From assembly GCA_020849795.1 (NCBI GenBank), contig JADZFR010000011.1, positions 1 through 51,818 on the forward strand: 51,818 bases of DNA, written 5' to 3'. Within the stretch, counting starts at the first letter, position 1. Each line of letters opens with the position of its first letter. Below, piece after piece: positions 42,567 through 49,115 of the stretch. The notes below the pieces were generated by a model that was not told the origin of the DNA, searched no databases, and saw nothing but the letters and a program-made list of their open reading frames with translations. This DNA is from Planctomycetota bacterium. GTDB lineage: Bacteria > Planctomycetota > UBA8742 > UBA2392. Made by a program: the position numbers and the translations under genes.

Positions 42567-43688
42567 ATGAAGGGCGCGCAAGTTGCGATGTTGATCTGGC
42601 TGGCCAACCTACTGGTGATGGCCGGCGGCGCGTTCATCGGCTACAAATACTACACCGGGATCGAAGCCGACCGCGAAATCGTCTACGGCAAGGTCGGCGC
42701 CCCGAAATCCAAAGAAAAACGCATCGGCTGGCAGGACCAGACCAGCGCCAGCAACGCCACGAACGTCATGGCGGTGCAGCCGCCCATGTCACCCCGCGAG
42801 CGGCCGAAAGAGACCACGCCACCCCCGCCTCCGCCTCCGCCGCCGCCCCCGCCGCCGGACCCGACCGACGATCAGTTGAAGGCCGAGCTTGAGAAGTGGC
42901 TGAACGAACAGTTCACGCTGCTGCGCGTCTGGGGCACAAGCAGCGCGACGATCACCGCCAAAGAGGTCGGCAACGTCAACCTGCACATGTTTCCGAGCAT
43001 GAGCTTCAAGACCGAGTATGCCGATGCCGGCGACTCCAAGATCAAGGGCCTGGCCAAGTACGACCTGACGGTCGTGTCGATTCACATCGACACCACAGAC
43101 GTGCTGGCAGATTACGTGCTGTTCAAGGGCCAGTGCCGCAACAACAAGTTCCCGACGAAGTACTTTGAAGTGCCGCTGAAGATGTCCAAGACCGCGGTGC
43201 GCGAGATTGACGTCAACAAGATGGGCAAGAACAAGAGCGGCGCCGGCAGCACCATCAAGCTGCCCAAAGACCCGGTGCCCGCGCCCGAAGATCTTGAGGT
43301 CAAGGACAACCGGCCCAAAGAGTCGGTGTATGACTCGGGCAAAGACGAATGGACCCTCGGCACCGACGACTACAACAACGCCCAGCTTGCCGACGAGCTT
43401 GCCAAGTACGCCAAGGTGGCCTACGACCGCGACGGCAAACCTCTGGGCATCCAGATCAGCGACGAGTTGCCGGACGACAACGTGGTTGCCAAGCGCGGCG
43501 GTCGCCGTGGCGACATCATCAAGGCCGTCAACGGCAAGCCCGTGACCAGCATGGCCGACGTCAAACGCATCGTGCGTGCCGAGTACGACGCGGGTGTGGA
43601 CCGCTTCGAGGTCAGCTATGAGCGCGACGGCGTGCCCGGCACCAAGGTATTCATCGCGCCCAAGAAGAAGAACACCGGCGACAAGTAG
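42567..43688 (+). CDS. GspC-like inner-membrane protein with C-terminal PDZ domain
   Basis: 373 residues. Layout is that of GspC, the type II secretion subunit that links the inner-membrane platform to the secretin: N-terminal TM segment (~7-26), a proline-rich linker with 13 consecutive prolines (85-97), a beta-rich middle domain (~100-215) where GspC has its homology region, and a C-terminal PDZ domain (~265-365). The PDZ part reads AKYAKVAYDRDGKPLGIQIS, then AKRGGRRGDIIKAVNGKPVTSMADVKRIV, close to GspC phrases of the type rdGk..G..i and GDvI.aVNG.p. It is followed by a shorter relative. Alternative: another PDZ membrane protein. Confidence 0.65.
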   Translation: MKGAQVAMLIWLANLLVMAGGAFIGYKYYTGIEADREIVYGKVGAPKSKEKRIGWQDQTSASNATNVMAVQPPMSPRERPKETTPPPPPPPPPPPPPDPTDDQLKAELEKWLNEQFTLLRVWGTSSATITAKEVGNVNLHMFPSMSFKTEYADAGDSKIKGLAKYDLTVVSIHIDTTDVLADYVLFKGQCRNNKFPTKYFEVPLKMSKTAVREIDVNKMGKNKSGAGSTIKLPKDPVPAPEDLEVKDNRPKESVYDSGKDEWTLGTDDYNNAQLADELAKYAKVAYDRDGKPLGIQISDELPDDNVVAKRGGRRGDIIKAVNGKPVTSMADVKRIVRAEYDAGVDRFEVSYERDGVPGTKVFIAPKKKNTGDK

Positions 43689-43711
43689 GCGCGGCATTTC
43701 CGCTTTCACGC

Positions 43712-43735
43712 AACGCCGCGCCCAGCGCGGCGTTT
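43712..43735 (+). terminator. Hairpin between the GspC-like genes
   Basis: 9-bp perfect stem AACGCCGCG/CGCGGCGTT (43712-43720 with 43725-43733) with a short T-tail, 24 bases after the first stop and close before the GGAGG of the next gene. It may terminate or only attenuate. Confidence 0.55.
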
Positions 43736-43753
43736 CACTTGCGGAGGCTGCAC

Positions 43754-44419
43754 ATGAACCCCCGCATGATCAAGCTGCTTGGCTGGCTGGCCGTCGCCAT
43801 CGTTTCCGTCGCAACCGGCACCGGCACCTATGCCATGACTGTCGCAAATCGACACGCGCACGAAGACGTCACCCGGCAACTCGCGTCGGCCCGCGCCACC
43901 CAGCCCCGCGTCCAGTGGTCGCAGACGCAGCACGCGCAGCCGGCCACTCTGCCCGTCGTGCAGACATCGCCGATCGAACGGCCCGTGGCGCCGGTAGTGA
44001 CAGACAAGCCCGAGCCTGTGGTGATCACACCGCCGACAGACGCCGAGTTGCAGGCGCAACTGCAAGCCGAACTCAACCGGCGCTTTCCGCTGGTGATGAT
44101 CGCCTGGAGTGAGGACGGCAGCCTTGAAGCCAGCGCGTTCGTGGGGCACAACCGCACGCACCTGCATGTCTGGGTCGGTACCAGCCTGGCCGAACAAGGC
44201 ACCGACGCGGTCGTAACCGCGATTGCGCGCGACCACATCAAGCTCGACGCCGCCATGCCCGGCCACGAGGGCAAGCGCTTTGACGTGCAGCTGACCCTGA
44301 AAGAACACGCGCCGCTGAAGCTGGATTGGACAGCCATGCAAGTCCAGGATGAGCTGCTGCCGGCCGCCCAGCCGCAAGGCGACACGATCAAACCCCGGTT
44401 CGCGCGCGAGAAAAAGTAG
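43754..44419 (+). CDS. Short GspC-like protein without PDZ domain
   Basis: 221 residues from the ATG at 43754, fixed by GGAGG (43743-43747) six bases upstream. It has a TM segment (LLGWLAVAIVSVATGTGTYAM), a Pro/Gln-rich linker, and a C-terminal beta domain. The linker-domain junction PTDAELQAQLQAELNRRFPLVMIAW matches the corresponding part of the preceding protein (PTDDQLKAELEKWLNEQFTLLRVW), and HIKLD...FDVQLTLKEHAP matches HIDTT...FEVPLKMSKTAV. It therefore looks like a relative of the first half of the GspC-like neighbour, lacking the PDZ domain. Function inferred only from this likeness. Confidence 0.65.
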   Translation: MNPRMIKLLGWLAVAIVSVATGTGTYAMTVANRHAHEDVTRQLASARATQPRVQWSQTQHAQPATLPVVQTSPIERPVAPVVTDKPEPVVITPPTDAELQAQLQAELNRRFPLVMIAWSEDGSLEASAFVGHNRTHLHVWVGTSLAEQGTDAVVTAIARDHIKLDAAMPGHEGKRFDVQLTLKEHAPLKLDWTAMQVQDELLPAAQPQGDTIKPRFAREKK

Positions 44420-44508
44420 CGCCGGTCGCCTTTCTTCGTGTCGTTGCGTGAACTACGTGGCTGCTTTACTCGTCGTGCCAGGTAAAAGGGCAGACAGGAG
44501 CCCGATCC

Positions 44509-44877
44509 ATGGCCGAGATCAGCAAGATCGCCAAGCAGTTGCGCAAGTTCGCGCTGTCGTACCCGGAGGCGTGGGAAGACTTTCCGTGGGAGCACCAGGT
44601 GATCAAGGTGCGAAAGAAGATTTTCGCGTTCATCGACAATGACGGCAACAAGCAGCTCAACATCACGGTCAAGCTGCCCGACAGCGGTGGCGACGCCATC
44701 GCCATGGAACAGTGCGAGCTGACGGGCTACGGCTTGGGCAAAGCCGGCTGGATCACCGCGCGCTTCAAGAAGGGCGACAAGCTGAACGAGAAGCAGCTAA
44801 GGGCATGGATCCACGAGAGCTACAAGTCCATCGCCCCCAAATCGCTGACCAAAACCCTGCCCGAATCAACCAAGTAG
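44509..44877 (+). CDS. MmcQ/YjbR family protein
   Basis: 122 residues, the full length of the family. Family phrases: LRKFALSYPEAWEDFPWEHQVIKVRKKIFAFI near the N-terminus, LNITVKLP, AGWITARFKKGDKLNEKQLRAWIHESYKSIAPKSLTK at the C-terminus. YjbR-like proteins have a CyaY-like fold and were proposed to bind DNA; no reaction is known. It has AGGAG upstream (44496-44500). A hairpin follows at 44917-44940. Confidence 0.88.
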   Translation: MAEISKIAKQLRKFALSYPEAWEDFPWEHQVIKVRKKIFAFIDNDGNKQLNITVKLPDSGGDAIAMEQCELTGYGLGKAGWITARFKKGDKLNEKQLRAWIHESYKSIAPKSLTKTLPESTK

Positions 44878-44916
44878 GCAGCGCCGCAAGCCGGTGTCGG
44901 TTGCTTCAACAAGAAG

Positions 44917-44947
44917 TGCCCCCTGCTTACGCCGGGGGCACGTTTGC
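44917..44947. terminator. Hairpin between convergent yjbR-type and pilT genes
   Basis: 7-bp stem TGCCCCC/GGGGGCA (44917-44923 with 44934-44940), 10-base loop, then CGTTT. It lies between two convergent genes and resembles a motif at 51590-51615. Confidence 0.6.
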
Positions 44948-44967
44948 TGGCGTTGGAACCTTTACCG

Positions 44968-46113
44968 TTATGCCGGGCGCATGGCGGCTGCACCGCCTTG
45001 CTGGCCGGCCTGGCCGCGGCCTGTGCCGCCGGTGTTGCCGCCCTGTTGCAGCATGCGCTTCATCTGGTCGGTGTTCGTGCTGCGGCTCAGCGCGACTTCG
45101 CGCGTGATTTCGCCGTGCTGGAACAGGTTGTACAGCCACTGGTTCATGGTGATCATGCCCTCGCGGCTGCCGGTTTCGAGAATGCTGTAAATCTGGTGCA
45201 CTTCGCTTTCACGAATCTGGTTGCGCGCGGCGGCGTTGACCTTGAGGATTTCCATGGCCAGCACGCGGCCGCCCTTGGTGCGCGGCAGCAACTGCTGCGC
45301 CACGACACCCAGCAACACGAACGAAAGCTGCACGCGCGCCTGCTGCTGCTGGTTGGTCGGGAACACGTCAACAATACGGTTGATCGTCTGCACCGCGTCG
45401 GTGGTGTGCAGTGTGGCGAATACCAGGTGGCCCGTCTCGGCCATGGTCATGGCGGCTTCGATGGTTTCAAGGTCGCGCATTTCGCCGATCAGGATGACGT
45501 CGGGGTCCTGGCGCAGAATGTGGCGCAGCGCGGGCGCGAAGCCCAGCGTGTCGTCGCCGATCTGGCGCTGGTTGATGATGCTGCGCTCGTGGCGGTAAAG
45601 ATATTCGATCGGGTCTTCGACGGTGATGATGTGGCAGCTGTCGTTCTGGTTGATGTACTGGATCATTGCCGCCAGCGTGGTGCTTTTGCCGCTGCCGGTG
45701 GGGCCGGTGACCAGCAGCAGGCCCTTGTCGCTCATGGCAAACTGCTTGGTGATCTGCGGCAGGCCCAGTTCGTCGATGGTCGGGATGGTTGACCGGATCA
45801 CACGAATGGCCAGGCCGATACTGCCGCGCTGCCAGTACACATTCAAACGGTAGCGGCCGGCGCCGCGGCGACCGAACGACAAGTCCAGTTCGCGGTCGGC
45901 TTCCAGCTTGGCCATCTGCTTCTCATCAAGCAGCTCAAGGGCAAGGCTGCGTGTGTCTGCGGGCATCAGCGGCTTGAAGCCTTCAATCGCGCGCAACTGG
46001 CCGTCGATGCGCAGCACGGGCGGCACGCCGACGGTCAAGTGAAGGTCGCTGACCTCGGCACGGCGGGTGAACACCAGCAGGTCGTCAAGTCGAACAGTGC
46101 TTTGGCCGGTCAT
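44968..46113 (-). CDS. pilT: PilT-type pilus retraction ATPase
   Basis: 381 residues; AAGGAAG precedes the ATG. PilT hexamers retract type IV pili at the cytoplasmic face. Motifs: DLHLTVGVPPVLRIDG, Walker A LLVTGPTGSGKSTTLAAMI, Asp box HIITVEDPIEYLY, Walker B DPDVILIGEMRDLETI, His box GHLVFATLHT, and the PilT-specific LLGVVAQQLLPRTKGGRVLAMEIL with a retraction-type ending (SREGMITMNQWLYNLFQHGEI, AIRNLIRE-like replaced by NQIRESEVHQIY). A Gly/Gln-rich tail follows. It is the third gene of a minus-strand set after the TPR lipoprotein and GspE/PilB. PilT beside GspE argues that the scattered secretion genes serve a type IV pilus at least in part. Confidence 0.95.
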   Translation of the reverse strand: MTGQSTVRLDDLLVFTRRAEVSDLHLTVGVPPVLRIDGQLRAIEGFKPLMPADTRSLALELLDEKQMAKLEADRELDLSFGRRGAGRYRLNVYWQRGSIGLAIRVIRSTIPTIDELGLPQITKQFAMSDKGLLLVTGPTGSGKSTTLAAMIQYINQNDSCHIITVEDPIEYLYRHERSIINQRQIGDDTLGFAPALRHILRQDPDVILIGEMRDLETIEAAMTMAETGHLVFATLHTTDAVQTINRIVDVFPTNQQQQARVQLSFVLLGVVAQQLLPRTKGGRVLAMEILKVNAAARNQIRESEVHQIYSILETGSREGMITMNQWLYNLFQHGEITREVALSRSTNTDQMKRMLQQGGNTGGTGRGQAGQQGGAAAMRPA

Positions 46114-46256
46114 AACTTCCTTCAGAAGCAGTGCTCAATGGGCAATGATGATTGAACAATCGGGCGCGGCCGCCCCTGGTTGTTCGCTGTCGATTGCCAA
46201 CTGTGCCCTGCCAATTGCTCATTGACCGCTGCGCGGCCCATTTTTCTAGTCTTCTT
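46114..46256. repeat. Intergenic region with degenerate CAAT/ATTG repeats
   Basis: 143 bases between gspE and pilT. ATTG or its complement CAAT occurs about eight times in two blocks (46134-46162 and 46190-46228) that flank a GC-rich palindromic centre, so the blocks can partly pair. At the left edge of gspE the terminal codons plus stop (GAAGACTAG on the minus strand) are repeated once just downstream (46244-46263). Confidence 0.6.
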
Positions 46257-48164
46257 CTAGTCTTCGTAGAACAAGCTGACAGCTTCTTCCACGGTGGTCA
46301 AACCGTCAAGCAGCTTGAAGAAACAGCTCTGGCGCATGTTGCGCATGCCCATCTTCAGGCACTCATCCTCAAGTTCGCTTTCGGGGCGCTGCTCAAGAAT
46401 CAGCTCGCGCAGCACCGGCGTCATCGTCATGTACTCATGCACCGCAAGTCGGCCCTTGTACCCGGACTGGTTGCAGAACGCGCAACCCTTGCCGCGGTAC
46501 AGGTCAATGTCCACGCTGGGCTGCCGGAAGCTTTGCGCAAGCTGGCGTTTCAGCGCATCGCTGGGGGTGTACTCTTCTTTGCACTTGGGACAAATCATAC
46601 GAATCAGTCGCTGGCTGACCGCGGCGATCAGACTGCTCGTGATCATGTAGCGCTCAAGGCCCATGTCGGCCATACGCGTGACAGTCGCGACGGCGGTATT
46701 TGTGTGGATGGTGCTGAACACTAGGTGGCCGGTAAGGGCCGCGCGCACCGCGATCTCGAGCGTTTCCTGGTCGCGCATCTCACCGATCATCACGACGTCA
46801 GGGTCCTGTCGCAGAATGCTGCGCAGGGCCGCGGCGAAGGTCATGCCGATGTTCGTGCGCACCTGCACCTGGTTGATACCGGGAAGCTGGTACTCGACCG
46901 GGTCTTCGACCGTGATGATGTTGATCTCGGGCGAGTACACGTGCTTCAAGAACGAATACAGCGTGGTCGTCTTGCCTGAGCCCGTGGGGCCGGTCAGCAG
47001 GATGATGCCGTGCGGGCTTTGCAGCACGCGCTTCATTTCTTTCAGCGTCATCGGGTCGAAGCCAAGACCGTCCAGGTCCATGTTGGTGCTGGACTTGTCG
47101 AGAATTCGCATCACGATTTTTTCGCCGTGCACGACCGGCAGCGTGCTGACGCGCATGTCAATCGCGCGGTCGCCCACTTTCAGTTTGCAGCGACCGTCCT
47201 GGGGCAGGCGGCGCTCAGCGATGTCGAGGCTGCTGATAATCTTGATGCGCGCCACCACCGACTGGAAAAGGCGCTTGGGCGGCGCGGTCACTTCACGCAG
47301 CGCGCCGTCAATACGAAAGCGCACCGCCACTTCGCGCTCAAACGGCTCAAAGTGAATGTCGCTGGCCCTCTGCTTGACGGCTTCCATCAGCGTGGCGTTG
47401 ACGTACTTGACCACGGGCGCGGTGCTGGCGGCGTCGATGGCGTCGCGGTCAAGGCCGCCCTCCATCTCGTCCATGTCCTCGATCAGCTCGGCGTCGACGC
47501 TTTTCAGGTCTTCGCCCATCTGGTCAAGGCTGTACTGCTGCGCGTAATGCTTGTCGATGGCGTCAGCGATGGCAACGCGCGAGGCGATGTACACTTTCAC
47601 GTTCTTGCCGGTGATCGACTTGATTGTGTCCACGGCGATCACGTCGGCCGGGTTGGCCATGGCTACGTGCAGGGTTTCGGTGTCGTCGTCCTGCTTCCAG
47701 CTCAGCAGGTTGAAGCGGCGGGCCTGGCGCTCAGGCACCATCAGCACGGCGTCGCCCTGGAACTGCAGGTTTTCGTCGGTCAGGTCAACCCAGTCCACGC
47801 CCAGGTTGATGGCGAGGTACTTGATCAACTCGTTTTCTTCGACCAGGTTGGTGTCGACCAGCACGCGGCCAAGCTGTTTGCCGGTCTGGCGGTGAATCTT
47901 CAGCGCGTGCTCAAGCTGGTCTTCATCAATGACCTGCGCCTCAAGCAGCAACTCGCCCAGGCGCTTGCGGCCGCCCTTGGCTGCCACGGGCGCACGGCCG
48001 GGTGCAGCGGCGCCCGGTCTGCGCATCGAGCCGCTCTGGCCCGGGGCCACGGGGCCGGTCGGCGGCTGGCCGCCGTTCTGTCCGGCCACGGCGACACTGC
48101 GAACATAGCGAACCCCGGTAGAGTTCTTGCGGGGATCTTTCGGGTTCTGCGGGACGCCCGCCAT
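46257..48164 (-). CDS. GspE/PilB-type assembly ATPase
   Basis: 635 residues; AGGAGA lies eight bases before the ATG. This ATPase drives pilus extension or pseudopilus assembly. A Pro/Gly-rich leader (~1-65) precedes an MshEN-type N-terminal domain (LGELLLEAQVIDEDQLEHAL, LAINLGVDWVDL). The core has SDIHFEPFEREVAVRFRIDG, Walker A LLTGPTGSGKTTTLYSFL, Asp box IITVEDPVEYQ, Walker B DPDVVMIGEMRDQETLEIA, and a His box GHLVFSTIHT. A zinc-binding tetracysteine site (CPKC...CAFC) is present. Both GspE and PilB share these features; PilT next door favours PilB. Upstream is a TPR lipoprotein, 54 bases away. Confidence 0.94.
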   Translation of the reverse strand: MAGVPQNPKDPRKNSTGVRYVRSVAVAGQNGGQPPTGPVAPGQSGSMRRPGAAAPGRAPVAAKGGRKRLGELLLEAQVIDEDQLEHALKIHRQTGKQLGRVLVDTNLVEENELIKYLAINLGVDWVDLTDENLQFQGDAVLMVPERQARRFNLLSWKQDDDTETLHVAMANPADVIAVDTIKSITGKNVKVYIASRVAIADAIDKHYAQQYSLDQMGEDLKSVDAELIEDMDEMEGGLDRDAIDAASTAPVVKYVNATLMEAVKQRASDIHFEPFEREVAVRFRIDGALREVTAPPKRLFQSVVARIKIISSLDIAERRLPQDGRCKLKVGDRAIDMRVSTLPVVHGEKIVMRILDKSSTNMDLDGLGFDPMTLKEMKRVLQSPHGIILLTGPTGSGKTTTLYSFLKHVYSPEINIITVEDPVEYQLPGINQVQVRTNIGMTFAAALRSILRQDPDVVMIGEMRDQETLEIAVRAALTGHLVFSTIHTNTAVATVTRMADMGLERYMITSSLIAAVSQRLIRMICPKCKEEYTPSDALKRQLAQSFRQPSVDIDLYRGKGCAFCNQSGYKGRLAVHEYMTMTPVLRELILEQRPESELEDECLKMGMRNMRQSCFFKLLDGLTTVEEAVSLFYED

Positions 48165-48218
48165 GCACTGGTCTCCTGAGCCGGCAGTGCCGGCAATTGC
48201 CCCCCCGCCGGAGCTTGC

Positions 48219-49010
48219 TTATCCCTTTTCGCCTTCGGCTTCGTTCTTCTTGGCTGCTTCTTCGCCCTTGTTCAGGGTGTCCCACATCGCCGGCGACGCC
48301 TGCACCTTGCACTGCATCTTGGCGCGCTCAAGCGCGGTGCGGGCCTTGGCCCACTCCTGCCGCACAAGGTGGCATTCGGCCTGTCGCAGCAGGAAGCGCC
48401 CAAGCTGGGCACGGTCCACGCTTTCGTCCAGCTCGCTTCCGGCAGGAACTGCCGCAAGGTCAACCGCCGCGTCTGCATGCAGCAGGCCCTTGTCGTAATT
48501 CTTGCGGGCCAGGTACGCGCTGGACAGGTTGAAGTGCACGTAAGGGTTGAACTGGTCAATCGCCAGCGCGTCCTTCAGCGCCTTCAGCGCCTCATCAATC
48601 AGGCCGCCGCGAATGTATGCTGCGCCCAGGTGCAGGTTGTACAGCGCCCGCGACTCCGGCACGTCCTTGTGCTCTTCGGACCAGCGCACCGCCATCTCGT
48701 AGTGCTCAATGGCCTCGGGCACCAGGTTCAGCTGGTCGTAGATCAGGGCGATGTTGAAGTGGCCCTGCGCGAAGCGCGGCTCGTCGGCCAGCACTTCTTC
48801 CCACTTCCTGATCGCCTCGAAGTACATCGCATCGTCTTGCAGCGACAGTGCCTCAATGTAGTCGCCCTCGCTGATGCTGAACTCTTCGCTGCCCTGTTTG
48901 ATGTTCTTGGAGCTGCCGCAGGCAGCAAGCATGCAACTGAGGGCCACGCCCCCAAGCACCATTCCAAGTTTCCCGGTCGCACTCACTCCGACCCCCCAAT
49001 TCTTTTCCAT
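48219..49010 (-). CDS. TPR lipoprotein, PilF/PilW-like
   Basis: 263 residues from the ATG at 49010. A lipoprotein signal ends in MLAAC (Cys ~31). After a short acidic part, tandem TPR helices follow: YFEAIRKWEEVLADEPRFAQGHFNIALIYDQLNLVPEAIEHYEMAVR, then LYNLHLGAAYIRGGLIDEALKALKDALAIDQFNPYVHFNLSSAYLARKNYDKGLLHADAAV, and a last pair in the C-terminal part. PilF/PilW pilotins, which pilot secretins to the outer membrane, are TPR lipoproteins of about this size and are encoded near pilus genes. The gene is directly upstream of gspE/pilB, supporting a pilus role, but the match is by layout only. Confidence 0.8.
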   Translation of the reverse strand: MEKNWGVGVSATGKLGMVLGGVALSCMLAACGSSKNIKQGSEEFSISEGDYIEALSLQDDAMYFEAIRKWEEVLADEPRFAQGHFNIALIYDQLNLVPEAIEHYEMAVRWSEEHKDVPESRALYNLHLGAAYIRGGLIDEALKALKDALAIDQFNPYVHFNLSSAYLARKNYDKGLLHADAAVDLAAVPAGSELDESVDRAQLGRFLLRQAECHLVRQEWAKARTALERAKMQCKVQASPAMWDTLNKGEEAAKKNEAEGEKG

Positions 49011-49115
49011 GATTGCAGAAGTCCTGAGGTTAGTGCCCCAGGCGCTGCCCACAAGATAGTCAGACCTGTAGATCACGGTCAAGCAACGCGCTGACCGCCC
49101 CCATTACCTTTTGTC

